The notes: generated from the letters alone by a model not told the origin. A DNA stretch of 60,627 nucleotides from Lachnospiraceae bacterium (GCA_024694965.1 JAILJC010000070.1:1-60627); one strand, 5' to 3'. Shown: positions 17,987 to 27,390, counted from the first letter of the stretch. Numbers and translations: made by a program.

Positions 17987-19276
17987 TCAGTCCTCGTTCC
18001 TGTATACTATCTCACCGTTACAGATCGTATATCTGACCTTGCCCTTGAGCCTCCAGTTAATGAAGGGCGAATTATCCGACTTTGATGCAAAGCCGCTTAC
18101 TATCCACTCATCCTCGGGATCGAAGATAACGATATCCGCAGGGCTGCCCATCTTAATGCTTCCGGCACTTAAGTTATATACCGCTGCAGGCGTGGTGCTC
18201 ATCCTCTCGATAAGCTGGGACATTGTTAAAAATCCCTTGTCAACTAAGGAGGTGATGCCAAGTGCCAGTGAGGTCTCAAGCCCTATGATGCCGCTCGGAG
18301 CCTCCGTTATAGGCATGCCCTTCTCCTCCTTTGTATGGGGCGCATGGTCGGTTGCTATCATATCTATCGTGCCATCCTTAAGGCCCTCTATGATAGCCAT
18401 CCTGTCTTCCTCGGTACGAAGGGGCGGGTTCATCTTGGCAAGCGAACCGTACTTTAATACGGCCTCCTCCGTAAGCGTGAAGTGATGCGGCGTTGCCTCC
18501 GCATGGACATCGGCCCCTAAGGCCTTATACTTCCTTACAAGCTCAACCGCTTCCTTAGTGCTTATATGCTGTATCACAACCCTTGCTCCCGTTTCGAGCG
18601 CAAGCTTTAAGTCTCTCTTTACCATGAATATCTCGGCACTGCGGTCCGAACCGCCAATGCCTATCTTCTTTGATGCATAGCCTTTGTTTATCCCGTTGTC
18701 CTCGATAAAGTCAGGGTCCTCTTCATGAAGGCTTACCGGGATACCCTCTTCCTTTGCCTTAACGAACGCTTCCTTTATAAGCGCTTCGTTAAGCACCGGC
18801 TTTCCGTCATCCGACAGGCCCACGGCTCCCGCTGCCTTAAGCGATGAAGCATCCGTAAGCTCTTCACCCTTAAGCCCCTTTGTTACCGTGCCTACCGAAT
18901 AAATGCGGATGTTCTCATTTCCCGCTCTCTTAAGTACATCGGTAAGAGCCTTGTCATTATCGGGCGCCGGATCGGTATTACCCATCATTACGACGGATGT
19001 GAAACCTCCCGCCGCAGCCGCTGTGGCACCCGTATGGATGTCCTCCTTATGCGTAAAGCCGGGATCCCTGAAATGCACATGGACATCCACAAGCCCCGGT
19101 GCGGCTATAAGGCCCCTTCCGTTTATTACCATGTCCGCCTGTATCTCGCGGATCGTGCTCTTGCTGTGCAGATCGACAGCGGTTATCTCTCCCTTGCTTA
19201 TCAGTATGTCTACATATTCGTCCGTGTGACTCTCCGGGTTGATAAGCCGGATGTTCCTTATCATTATCCCTGCCAT
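17987..19276 (-). CDS. pyrC: Dihydroorotase
   Basis: Closes carbamoyl-aspartate to dihydroorotate. It is a type I amidohydrolase: the zinc motif DVHVHFRDPG near residue 60, later His residues in SLHEEDP and QHISTKEAVE, and the DHAPHT motif near residue 305. Length 429 residues fits PyrC of the Bacillus type. Two starts are possible, ATG at 19276 or the ATG four codons later, each behind a GGGATA-like site. It lies in the order flavoprotein-pyrC-pyrK-pyrD, and pyrB is not in the window. Confidence 0.92.
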   Translation of the reverse strand: MAGIMIRNIRLINPESHTDEYVDILISKGEITAVDLHSKSTIREIQADMVINGRGLIAAPGLVDVHVHFRDPGFTHKEDIHTGATAAAAGGFTSVVMMGNTDPAPDNDKALTDVLKRAGNENIRIYSVGTVTKGLKGEELTDASSLKAAGAVGLSDDGKPVLNEALIKEAFVKAKEEGIPVSLHEEDPDFIEDNGINKGYASKKIGIGGSDRSAEIFMVKRDLKLALETGARVVIQHISTKEAVELVRKYKALGADVHAEATPHHFTLTEEAVLKYGSLAKMNPPLRTEEDRMAIIEGLKDGTIDMIATDHAPHTKEEKGMPITEAPSGIIGLETSLALGITSLVDKGFLTMSQLIERMSTTPAAVYNLSAGSIKMGSPADIVIFDPEDEWIVSGFASKSDNSPFINWRLKGKVRYTICNGEIVYRNED

Positions 19277-19297
19277 ATCCCTTGTCCTTATCCTTTT

Positions 19298-20647
19298 CTA
19301 TCTGTTTAATACGCTTTTTCCCGCATCCCTGCCCGCGATCGCGCCCGAAGAGAACGCCCACTGGAGGTTATATCCTCCGCAGGTACCGTCAACATCGGCC
19401 AGTTCGCCGGCTATATATAATCCCGGTATGATCTTTGATCCAAGATCATCCGTAAGTTCGCTTAAATCCACTCCGCCCGCCGTAACCTGGGCCCTCTCAA
19501 AGCCTGCATCGCCTGTAACCCTTACATCAAGGCCCTTTAAAAGCTTCGCCAAAGCTTTAAGCTTTTTTTCCTGCACATTACCCGCGATAGAGCGCGGGAT
19601 TATGCCTGCCGCGTTTAAGCAGTATTCGGCAAGCTTCTCATTCGTGCAAAGCCCCAGGGCTTCAAGCGCGCTCCTGTCACGCCTCGGATCCTTGTTCTTA
19701 AGGCTTAAAACATCGTAATAGCCGTCAAATGCTCTCCTTAAAAGGCCGGACAGCTCCTCCTCCGTTTCATCCGGAAACAGGTCGAGCCTTACATAAACCT
19801 CCCTGCCCTCTTCAAATGCCTTAGCTGCATATCTGCTTACCTGCATGACGGGTATACCGCTTATGTTGTCCTTATTAAATATGATCTCGCCCCTCTCCGA
19901 AGAAACCGTATTCCCGGATACGATGAGCGATACCGCGCATTTAACACGTACTCCCGCAAGCTTTGCAAGCTTTTTATCCGTATGCATAAGGGGCACCAGC
20001 GCAGGATACTGCTTAACTATCGTGTGTCCTAAATCCTTTATTACGCCGTTTAAGTTACCGTCGCTGCCGTGTGCCGGACTTGCCTTGCCGCCTACGGCCA
20101 GTATGAGTTTCCTGCACCCGTATATACGGCCGACAGTCTTCACTTCAAACCGTACTTCATCGGCAGGCTCACTGTAAACATCCGAAGATACCTCATCTTC
20201 GTTCTCCGGTTTATATGTTATGTCAACCACGCGCTCTTCGCAGCATATCTTAACCCCAAGCCTCCTGCATTCAAGCAGCAGCGCATCCGCAACGCTCCTT
20301 GCCTGCTCGTTGTAGGGATAGATATAGTCTCCGATATGCTTGGTCATCATACCCAGCTCATGGAAGAAAAGCAGCAGGTCGTCCCTGTCGTAATGATCCA
20401 CTATCTTAAGCGCAAACTCAGGATCCCCGCCCCTGTATACCTTATCATCCATATAGATGTTTGAGAAGTTGCACCTTCCGTTTCCGGTGGCATACAGCTT
20501 CTTAAGGGGCTTGTCCTTTTGTTCCAATACGGTAACAAAAGCGCCCTCCCGTGCAGCACTTATTGCTGCCATAAGTCCTGCCGGTCCTGCGCCTATGATG
20601 ATCACTTCACTTATATTGTTTTTCTTATTCTTATCGTTACCCAACAT
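19298..20647 (-). CDS. HI0933/BaiN-like FAD-dependent oxidoreductase
   Basis: The N-terminal FAD motif IIGAGPAGLMAAISA starts near residue 17 and is followed by KKLYATGNGRCNFSN, the hallmark of the HI0933/YhiN/BaiN group. The C-terminus has the second FAD contact CGGYNLQWAFSSGAIAG. Members reduce flavins or act on unknown substrates; BaiN was linked to bile acid reduction in one Clostridium, which should not be assumed here. It begins two bases after the dapF stop with no strong ribosome site, so translation is probably coupled. It is inside the pyrimidine unit, with no clear reason. Confidence 0.85.
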   Translation of the reverse strand: MLGNDKNKKNNISEVIIIGAGPAGLMAAISAAREGAFVTVLEQKDKPLKKLYATGNGRCNFSNIYMDDKVYRGGDPEFALKIVDHYDRDDLLLFFHELGMMTKHIGDYIYPYNEQARSVADALLLECRRLGVKICCEERVVDITYKPENEDEVSSDVYSEPADEVRFEVKTVGRIYGCRKLILAVGGKASPAHGSDGNLNGVIKDLGHTIVKQYPALVPLMHTDKKLAKLAGVRVKCAVSLIVSGNTVSSERGEIIFNKDNISGIPVMQVSRYAAKAFEEGREVYVRLDLFPDETEEELSGLLRRAFDGYYDVLSLKNKDPRRDRSALEALGLCTNEKLAEYCLNAAGIIPRSIAGNVQEKKLKALAKLLKGLDVRVTGDAGFERAQVTAGGVDLSELTDDLGSKIIPGLYIAGELADVDGTCGGYNLQWAFSSGAIAGRDAGKSVLNR

Positions 20648-20649
20648 TT

Positions 20650-21507
20650 TTAAACTTTAACTTCACCCGTGAACACGGTCCGTGCGGGTCCTGTCATGTA
20701 TATGTGTCCGTCCGTCTCATTCCATTCTATCACAAGATCGCCGCCTCTTAAATGGAGAACTGCTTTTCTTTCACTCCTTCCCGTAAGAACCGCCGCAACA
20801 AGTGATGCACAGGCCCCGGTTCCGCAGGCTAAGGTCTCGCCGCTTCCCCTTTCCCAAACGCGCATCTTTAAATGACTCTTATCCAATACTTTAATAAACT
20901 CGGTATTTACGCCTTCCTTAAATACGGTATGATGCTCATATGCGGGTCCGATCTTGTCAAGCTCAAGGCCGTCCGTATCATCAACGAAGATGACCGCATG
21001 CGGATTGCCCATCGAAACCGCCGTCATCTTCTCATCCTTACCGTTCACATTATAGGTAACGTTGATGAGCCTCCCCTCATCATCCGCTCCTTCGACCGTA
21101 TGCGACGGATCCGCAGGTATATCCTCAGCCTTAAGTATGGGCTCGCCCATATCCACCCTTACGGTATCAACCTCTCCGTCTTTAACATTAAGGTAGAGTG
21201 TCTTAACGCTCCCGCAGCTTACTATCTTAACCGGATTTAAATCCGTAAGTCCGTTGTCGTACACGAACTTGGCCACACACCTTATGCCGTTCCCGCACAT
21301 CTTGCCGCGCGAACCGTCGGCGTTATACATCTCCATTTCAAAATCGGCCTCGTCGGAAGGATTGATGAATATGACTCCGTCCCCGCCGATGCCGAAATGC
21401 CGGTCGCTCAGCTTTATCGCGATCCCGGACCTGTCGGCAACCTCCTGGTCTCCCGTATATACGTATATGTAATCGTTTCCGCAGCCATGCATCTTGGTAA
21501 ACTTCAT
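20650..21507 (-). CDS. dapF: Diaminopimelate epimerase
   Basis: Converts LL- to meso-diaminopimelate for lysine and peptidoglycan. The two catalytic cysteines are in MCGNGIRCVAK (about residue 79) and ACGTGACAS (about 218). The protein starts with KMHGCGNDYIY, the usual DapF beginning. Length 285 residues is typical. It complements the DapL encoded at 51 kb, which makes the LL-DAP substrate in one step, so the organism probably uses the aminotransferase branch. It follows carB after a 200-base stretch that holds three hairpins. Confidence 0.94.
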   Translation of the reverse strand: MKFTKMHGCGNDYIYVYTGDQEVADRSGIAIKLSDRHFGIGGDGVIFINPSDEADFEMEMYNADGSRGKMCGNGIRCVAKFVYDNGLTDLNPVKIVSCGSVKTLYLNVKDGEVDTVRVDMGEPILKAEDIPADPSHTVEGADDEGRLINVTYNVNGKDEKMTAVSMGNPHAVIFVDDTDGLELDKIGPAYEHHTVFKEGVNTEFIKVLDKSHLKMRVWERGSGETLACGTGACASLVAAVLTGRSERKAVLHLRGGDLVIEWNETDGHIYMTGPARTVFTGEVKV

Positions 21508-21548
21508 GTCAGTCCCTCTTTCTTTATCTATCTATATATATTTATCAC

Positions 21549-21635
21549 GGGATCGTTCCGTGCTCTGCACTCCCACGATCCCTACCCAACATTCGCAATC
21601 CCGTGGAACATATTCCACTTCTTGCTCATGTTGGG
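21549..21635. repeat. Two consecutive imperfect hairpins after carB
   Basis: The hairpin at 21549-21582 has arms GGGATCGT/ACGATCCC with inner GTGC/GCAC. The hairpin at 21585-21635 has arms CCCAACAT/ATGTTGGG, then GCAA/TTGC, then GTGGAA/TTCCAC. No T run follows either strand. Confidence 0.65.
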
Positions 21636-21637
21636 GC

Positions 21638-21699
21638 GGGTCATAAATCCTTGTAACAACCCTCAGGCAAGCCTGGGTTGTTAACAATGATTATGACCC
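21638..21699. repeat. Near-perfect 62-base hairpin, copy A of a palindromic element
   Basis: Arms GGGTCATAA/TTATGACCC, AACAACCC/GGGTTGTT and CAGGC/GCCTG with one mismatch region between. Its left edge GGTCATAAATCCTTGT (21639-21654) recurs exactly at 33722-33737 at the edge of a second hairpin with a different inner stem. It lies eight bases after the carB stop and could limit read-through into dapF or stabilise the carAB message. Confidence 0.7.
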
Positions 21700-21706
21700 T
21701 GATAAA

Positions 21707-24700
21707 TCATATCTCTGATATCCTCGGTGTTATTTCCTCAAGTACATCAAGCAGTATCCTCACCGTATCGAGCGACGTGAACATCGTGACCCCGTTTAGT
21801 ATCGCGCACTTCCTTATAGCCTCGCCGTCAACATAGTGGATTCCCGACAGTATCGCCCTTGTGTTAACTATATAGCTTACATATCCGGCTCGTATCGACT
21901 TAAGGATCTCGTCGCTTCCCTCCGAAAGCTTTCCGCGGATCCTGGTCCTTACGCCGTGCTCCTTAAGGTACATTCCGGTACCGATCGTTGCCTCGATGTT
22001 AAAGCCCAGTTCGTAAAACCGTTTTACGAGGGGCAGGGCCTCTTCCTTATCTTCATCGGCAAGCGTGAATATCACGGTGCCATACTCCTTCATCTTGATG
22101 CCGGATGCCTGCAGGGCCTTATACAATGCCCTCTTTAAGCTCCTGTCATACCCTATCGCCTCGCCGGTTGATTTCATCTCGGGTGACAGGTACGCATCCA
22201 TTCCGCTTAACTTTTCAAACGAAAATGCCGGTGCTTTTACGTACCAGAAATCCTTCTTATCAAGCACCTTATCCGCATATCCCTGTTCCTTAAGGCTCTC
22301 CCCGAGCATTACCCTTGTAGCGATATTGACAAGCGGTACGCCGGTTGACTTTGACAGGAAGGGAACGCTCCTTGAAGCGCGCGGGTTTACTTCTATAATA
22401 TATACGTTTTCGTCGTTATCCACGATGAACTGGATGTTATACAGTCCGACTATGCCTATGCCCACTCCAAGCTTCTTCGTATAGTCGGCTATTGTTTCCT
22501 TAACCTTATCCGATATGGAAAACGGCGGATACACGCTGGTAGAATCACCCGAATGCACGCCCGTCCTCTCAACAAGCTCCATTATTCCCGGAAGGAACAC
22601 ATCCTTTCCGTCGCAGATCGCATCTATCTCAACTTCCTTGCCGACCACGTATTTATCAACGAGGACCGGCCTGTCGGTATCGACTTCCACCGCATTCTTT
22701 AAGTATTTAACCAACATATCCTCGTTTGCAACTATCTCCATCGCACGGCCGCCGAGTACGAAGCTTGGGCGAACGAGCACGGGATATCCTATCTTACCCG
22801 CCGCATTTTTGCCTTCCTCAAGGTTCGTTACCGCAACTCCTGTCGGATGCGGGATGTTAAGCTTTATTATCACGTTCTCAAACGCATCCCTGTCTTCCGC
22901 CGCAAAAATAGCATCGGGGTCCGTTCCTATTATCTTTACTCCGCGGGCGGCAAGCGGTCCCGCAAGGTTAACCGCCGTCTGGCCTCCGAGGGATGCTATC
23001 ACTCCGTCGGGCTTTTCAAGCTCGATTATGTTCATGATATCTTCGGTCGTCAGGGGCTCGAAATAAAGTTTGTCGGCTGTTGTGTAATCCGTTGAAACCG
23101 TCTCCGGATTATTGTTTATCACTATGGCCTCGTATCCCATTTCGTGTATGGTCTTTACCGCATGCACCGTGGAATAGTCAAACTCCACGCCCTGTCCTAT
23201 CCTGATGGGACCGGAGCCTAAAACTATGACCTTCTTATTATCCGATATCCTTGACTCATTTTCATCCTCATATGTTGAGTAAAAGTACGGCACATAGCTT
23301 TCAAACTCGCTCGCACAGGTATCTATCATCTTGTAAACGGGCCTTATATCATATTCCCTGCGCTTCTTCCATATATCTTCTTCGCTTAAACCCTTAAGCC
23401 ATGCTATCGTCTTATCGCAGAAGCCCGTACGCTTTGCTTCATACAGCAGCTCCTTTGTAAGCTCCTCTTCCCTTATCCTCTTTTCAAGGCTTACGATATC
23501 CTTAAGCTTGTCAAGGAAGAACATGTCTATCTTTGTCCTTAAGTAGATGACCTGGGTATCCACTCCCATCCTAAGGAGCTGCGCTATCGCGTATATCCTG
23601 TCATCAGTTCCTTCCCCGATATAGTCAAGGAGCCTTGTTACCTTATCCTCATCCCCATAAAAGTCGCCCTTTTCCTGCTTTACATCAGGATCGAACTTTG
23701 CGGAATACAGGTAATCATAGCCCTCCTCAAGCGAACGGATCGCCTTAAGCAGGCTTTCCTCCATCGTCCTTCCGACACTCATCGTCTCGCCCGTTGCCTT
23801 CATCTGGGTTGACAATGCGTTCGAAGCGGTGGTGAATTTATCAAACGGAAACCTCGGCATCTTGGTGACTATGTAATCAAGCGCGGGCTCAAAGCAGGCC
23901 GGCGTATTTGCAAGCATTATCTCATCAAGGTTCATGCCGACTGCTATCTTTGCGGAAACCCTGGCTATCGGATATCCGCTTGCCTTTGATGCAAGCGCCG
24001 AAGACCTTGAAACCCTGGGATTTACTTCTATCACGTAATAATCAAAGGATTCGGGATCAAGGGCAAACTGCACGTTACATCCGCCCTTTACCTTAAGTGC
24101 GCGGATAATGCGGATCGCCGCATCCCTTAACATATGGTATTCCTTGTTCGTAAGAGTCTGGCTGGGTGCAACGACTATCGAATCTCCCGTATGTATGCCG
24201 ACGGGATCCAAGTTCTCCATGTTACATACGGTGATAACGGTATCGTTTCCGTCCCTTATCACCTCATACTCTATCTCCTTATAACCCTTTATGCTCTTCT
24301 CTACCAGTACCTGATGGACGGGGGATAATTCAAGCGCATGCTTCATCATCCTCTCCATCTCCTCGGGATCGCCCGCAAAACCGCCGCCTGTACCGCCTAA
24401 GGTAAACGCGGGGCGAAGGATCACGGGATAGCCTATCTCCTGAGCGGCTTTAAGTCCTTCCTCCACTGTCACGGTTATCATCGAAGGCACAACGGGTTCA
24501 TTCAGCTCTTCGCACAGTTCCTTGAACTGCTCCCTGTCCTCAGCCTTCCTTATACTGTCGGCATCGGTCCCAAGGAGCTCTATCTCACATTCATCGAGCA
24601 CTCCCTTGTCATAAAGCTGCAATGATAAGTTAAGTCCGGTCTGGCCGCCGATACCGGGTACTATAGCATCCGGCCTTTCATAGCGGCATATCCTTGCCAT

Positions 24701-24919
24701 ATATTCAAGAGTAAGAGGTTCCATGTATACCTTGTCAGCGATGGAATGGTCGGTCATTATCGTGGCGGGATTTGAGTTTGCAAGTATTACCTCGTAGCCC
24801 TCCTCCTTAAGTGCGAGGCAGGCCTGCGTTCCCGCGTAGTCAAACTCGGCAGCCTGGCCGATGACTATGGGGCCTGAGCCTATCACCAGTACCTTTTTTA
24901 TATCAGTCCTCTTAGGCAT
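21707..24919 (-). CDS. carB: Carbamoyl-phosphate synthase large subunit
   Basis: Makes carbamoyl phosphate from bicarbonate, ammonia delivered by CarA, and two ATP, for pyrimidines and arginine. It has two homologous ATP-grasp halves: first VLVIGSGPIVIGQAAEFDYA near residue 10, second VIVLGSGPIRIGQGVEFDYS near residue 565, and a C-terminal MGS-type allosteric domain with TIGTGMYLKEHGV. Length 1070 residues is standard. The ATG at 24919 sits behind GGGAGGTGAGAGGG and overlaps the carA stop by 8 bases; a GTG nine bases earlier is too close to the ribosome site. Confidence 0.96.
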   Translation of the reverse strand: MPKRTDIKKVLVIGSGPIVIGQAAEFDYAGTQACLALKEEGYEVILANSNPATIMTDHSIADKVYMEPLTLEYMARICRYERPDAIVPGIGGQTGLNLSLQLYDKGVLDECEIELLGTDADSIRKAEDREQFKELCEELNEPVVPSMITVTVEEGLKAAQEIGYPVILRPAFTLGGTGGGFAGDPEEMERMMKHALELSPVHQVLVEKSIKGYKEIEYEVIRDGNDTVITVCNMENLDPVGIHTGDSIVVAPSQTLTNKEYHMLRDAAIRIIRALKVKGGCNVQFALDPESFDYYVIEVNPRVSRSSALASKASGYPIARVSAKIAVGMNLDEIMLANTPACFEPALDYIVTKMPRFPFDKFTTASNALSTQMKATGETMSVGRTMEESLLKAIRSLEEGYDYLYSAKFDPDVKQEKGDFYGDEDKVTRLLDYIGEGTDDRIYAIAQLLRMGVDTQVIYLRTKIDMFFLDKLKDIVSLEKRIREEELTKELLYEAKRTGFCDKTIAWLKGLSEEDIWKKRREYDIRPVYKMIDTCASEFESYVPYFYSTYEDENESRISDNKKVIVLGSGPIRIGQGVEFDYSTVHAVKTIHEMGYEAIVINNNPETVSTDYTTADKLYFEPLTTEDIMNIIELEKPDGVIASLGGQTAVNLAGPLAARGVKIIGTDPDAIFAAEDRDAFENVIIKLNIPHPTGVAVTNLEEGKNAAGKIGYPVLVRPSFVLGGRAMEIVANEDMLVKYLKNAVEVDTDRPVLVDKYVVGKEVEIDAICDGKDVFLPGIMELVERTGVHSGDSTSVYPPFSISDKVKETIADYTKKLGVGIGIVGLYNIQFIVDNDENVYIIEVNPRASRSVPFLSKSTGVPLVNIATRVMLGESLKEQGYADKVLDKKDFWYVKAPAFSFEKLSGMDAYLSPEMKSTGEAIGYDRSLKRALYKALQASGIKMKEYGTVIFTLADEDKEEALPLVKRFYELGFNIEATIGTGMYLKEHGVRTRIRGKLSEGSDEILKSIRAGYVSYIVNTRAILSGIHYVDGEAIRKCAILNGVTMFTSLDTVRILLDVLEEITPRISEI

Positions 24920-26000
24920 CCCTCTCACCTCCCATCAGCCTTATGAAGTTGTCAAACAGATATGTGCTGTCCTGCGGTCCGGGCGCACTTTCGGGATGGT
25001 ACTGCACCGAGAACACCTTATCCTCCTCGCTGTAAACACCCTCGACCGTATTATCAAGCACATTTATATGCGATACCTTAAGGCCTGTTCCCTCAAGGGA
25101 TCTCTCATCGACCGCATACGAGTGATTCTGACTGGTTATCTCGATCTTTCCCGTCCTTATATCCTTGACGGGATGATTGCCGCCCCTGTGCCCGAACTTA
25201 AGCTTGTAGGTCTGTGCTCCGTACGAAAGCGACAAAAGCTGGTGTCCCAAGCAGATGCCGAACATCGGGAGCTTACCCCTTAACTCCTTAAGCGTATTTA
25301 TAACCTCAGGAACATCGGTCGGATCCCCGGGGCCGTTTGATATGAACAGGCCGTCCGGAGACAGCGCAAGTATCTCCTCGCTCCTTGTATTATAAGGAAC
25401 GATGATGACATTGCATTTATGCTTATTTAACATTCTTACGATATTGGATTTCATGCCGCAGTCTATTGCGACGACGTGATATCTGGGTTTGGAAGTGCGG
25501 CTGTACCACCGCTTTGTGCAGCTGCAGCGGCTTACCGCATCATGTCTTATCGGTGTATCTTTTATTATCTTAAGGCCGGCTTCAAGGGAAGTGTCGATCC
25601 CGGTAAGGAGCACCCTCCTCGATCCTAAGTCCCTTATGCTCCTTACAAGCTTACGCGTGTCAACTCCGTATATCCCGGGGACCCCGTTTTCCTCAAGCAG
25701 CTCCGAAAGCGTCCGCGTTGCCCGAAAGTTCGACGGATTGTCGTTTATATCCCTTACTATGAAAGCCGACGGGGCTATGTATCTGCTTTCGTAATCCTCA
25801 TCCGTTATGCCGTAATTGCCGATGAGCGGATAGGACATTACCACCGCCTGGTCAGTATAAGACGGGTCGGAAACTATCTCCTGATATCCGACCATTGATG
25901 TGTTGAACACTATCTCACACACCGCATCGTTTTTGGCCCCGAACCCGGATCCTAAGTACTCGCTGCCATCCTCCAAGATAAGCTTCCTGTCGTAAGTCAT
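24912..26000 (-). CDS. carA: Carbamoyl-phosphate synthase small subunit
   Basis: The glutaminase subunit that supplies ammonia to CarB. N-terminal CPSase domain (about 1-150) with the GYQEIVSDPSY motif, then a class I glutaminase with the nucleophile in FGICLGHQLL and the His/Glu pair in YHPESAPGP. Length 362 residues is normal. It starts 12 bases after the hydroxyacid dehydrogenase and is translationally coupled to carB. The promoter and attenuator upstream of the dehydrogenase therefore control carAB, which places this glutamine-using enzyme in the same regulon as the nitrogen island. Confidence 0.95.
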   Translation of the reverse strand: MTYDRKLILEDGSEYLGSGFGAKNDAVCEIVFNTSMVGYQEIVSDPSYTDQAVVMSYPLIGNYGITDEDYESRYIAPSAFIVRDINDNPSNFRATRTLSELLEENGVPGIYGVDTRKLVRSIRDLGSRRVLLTGIDTSLEAGLKIIKDTPIRHDAVSRCSCTKRWYSRTSKPRYHVVAIDCGMKSNIVRMLNKHKCNVIIVPYNTRSEEILALSPDGLFISNGPGDPTDVPEVINTLKELRGKLPMFGICLGHQLLSLSYGAQTYKLKFGHRGGNHPVKDIRTGKIEITSQNHSYAVDERSLEGTGLKVSHINVLDNTVEGVYSEEDKVFSVQYHPESAPGPQDSTYLFDNFIRLMGGERDA

Positions 26001-26012
26001 CTTTTTTCTCCC

Positions 26013-26969
26013 TTAGTCAACCCTGTTGCGGCTTTCGCCGTTTAGAAACGCCTTTATATTAAGATAGATCTCATCTACGCAGCGCTGCCTTGCTTCAACG
26101 CTTGCCCATGCCATATGCGGCGTGATGATGAGTTTCCTGCTGTCCTTTATCCTTAAGAGCGGATTGTCCTTAGTCATCGGTTCCTTCGTGAGCACATCGA
26201 GTCCCGCTCCGGCTATGATGCCCTGTTCAAGCGCCTGCGTCAGGTCCTCATCCACTATCACAGGACCCCTTGATACATTTACAAGCACTGCGGTCTTCTT
26301 CATCTTCTTAAGTGCTGCCATATCTATAAGGCCGCGGGTATTATCGTTAAGCGGGCAGTGAAGCGATAACACGTCCGACTGCTTAAGCAGCTCGTCAAAG
26401 CTTACCTGCTCATAACCCTCAACCTTGTTTTTTCCGGTCGTTGAATAATATATGACCCTGCACCCGAAGGCTGCTGCGATCCTTGCGACAGAGCGGCCGA
26501 TATTGCCCATACCCACGATGCCCCAGGTCTTGCCTTCAAGCTCGTTGAACTTCTCGTCAAAGTTGCAGAATCCGGTCTGCGAACTGTACTTTCCCGACTT
26601 AACGTAATCGTCATAGTAGCTTATCTTTTCAAGGACATAGAGTGCAAGCGCAAAGGTATGCTGTGCCACCGCCGGTGTTGAGTAAGCCTTTACGTTTGCC
26701 GCCGCGATCCCCCGGCTCCTTGCATAGTCAAGATCGATGTTGTCGTATCCCGTGGCCGTTACGCAAAGGAGCTTTACCTTATCCGCGTCCTTAAGCATTT
26801 CTTCGTTCATTACAGCCTTGTTAAAGATTACTATATCCGCATCCTTTATATATCCGCGGTTGTTTTCCACTGTGTCGGAATCATGCTGCTCATATTCACC
26901 GAAATCGGCAAATACGTTTGTGTCTATATCATAACCGAGTGTATTCCGGTCAAGTTCTACGATCTTCAT
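26013..26969 (-). CDS. D-2-hydroxyacid dehydrogenase
   Basis: The NAD-binding domain has GIVGMGNIGRSVARIAA near residue 146; catalytic Arg (NVSRGPVIVDE), Glu (LDVLTKEP) and His (ITPHMAWAS) are all present. The sequence with NIDLDYARSRGI and ARQRC near the end resembles hydroxypyruvate/glycerate dehydrogenases (HprA type), though lactate- or 2-ketoacid-specific forms cannot be excluded. It is the first gene after the attenuated promoter at 26997-27068 and leads directly into carA. Why a hydroxyacid dehydrogenase heads a carbamoyl-phosphate operon is unclear. Confidence 0.85.
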   Translation of the reverse strand: MKIVELDRNTLGYDIDTNVFADFGEYEQHDSDTVENNRGYIKDADIVIFNKAVMNEEMLKDADKVKLLCVTATGYDNIDLDYARSRGIAAANVKAYSTPAVAQHTFALALYVLEKISYYDDYVKSGKYSSQTGFCNFDEKFNELEGKTWGIVGMGNIGRSVARIAAAFGCRVIYYSTTGKNKVEGYEQVSFDELLKQSDVLSLHCPLNDNTRGLIDMAALKKMKKTAVLVNVSRGPVIVDEDLTQALEQGIIAGAGLDVLTKEPMTKDNPLLRIKDSRKLIITPHMAWASVEARQRCVDEIYLNIKAFLNGESRNRVD

Positions 26970-26996
26970 GTTTTACCTTTCCCTTTGCAAAAAACA

Positions 26997-27033
26997 AAGC
27001 CACCCCGGAATAACTCCGAAGCAGCCCTGCTCC
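26997..27033 (-). promoter_or_regulatory. Transcription attenuator with ANTAR-type hexaloop (hydroxyacid dehydrogenase-carAB leader)
   Basis: The terminator stem (26997-27027, several G-U pairs, loop GTTAT) is followed leftward by TTTGTTTTTT and then the start codon region. The alternative hairpin GGAGC-AGGGCT-GCTTC (27033 to 27018) has a six-base loop with A1 and G4, and uses the 5' arm of the terminator, so the two structures exclude each other. Such a layout matches targets of ANTAR antiterminators. Confidence 0.7.
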
Positions 27034-27040
27034 AAAAATC

Positions 27041-27068
27041 ATTATAATCCATAATTCTGCGCTGTCAA
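27041..27068 (-). promoter_or_regulatory. Consensus promoter of the carAB operon
   Basis: TTGACA, 16 bases, TATAAT read leftward. The expected start (about 27034) falls right at the base of the hexaloop hairpin. Confidence 0.85.
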
Positions 27069-27075
27069 TAATGAT

Positions 27076-27390
27076 TTACTGTTCCTGATTCTTAAGTGCT
27101 CTCCTTACCGAGCCCTTGGGATCGGTTATAAGGAGCCTTACAACCCAGACGATAAGTCCGAGCGCAACCACGGCAAGGCCTAAGAAAGAATCATTAAGCA
27201 TATCCTGGGCCGACGGAGTAAAGTATTCCGCTCCAAGCTCAAAATACTCAAAGAGTGCATCAACAAGCCACATAAGTGCAGCTCCCCAGTACATGAAGCA
27301 GAGGATACCAAGCTTCATGGAATCATCCTTACGCCTGTACCAGATGACGGTAGCTATGACCGCCGCATATGTCGTGATAAGTAGAGTCAT
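27076..27390 (-). CDS. Small membrane protein
   Basis: I do not recognise a family. The 104 residues contain three hydrophobic stretches (about 2-16, 27-48 and 68-88) with Trp and charged residues between, and a basic C-terminus. The start codon overlaps the last codons of the preceding gene (27387) by four bases, so the two small membrane proteins are coupled and may form a complex. Both follow a lipoprotein gene. The stop lies only 8 bases from the carAB -35 box. Confidence 0.7.
   Translation of the reverse strand: MTLLITTYAAVIATVIWYRRKDDSMKLGILCFMYWGAALMWLVDALFEYFELGAEYFTPSAQDMLNDSFLGLAVVALGLIVWVVRLLITDPKGSVRRALKNQEQ

Noticed and set aside
19298-20647. Naming the flavoprotein a bile-acid reductase (BaiN)
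   Set aside because: The fold and signature fit the wide HI0933 family. The neighbours are pyrimidine and DAP genes, with nothing that supports bile acid metabolism.
24919-24928. GTG at 24928 as the start of carB
   Set aside because: It lies only three bases from GGGAGG; the ATG at 24919 has proper spacing and matches usual CarB N-termini.
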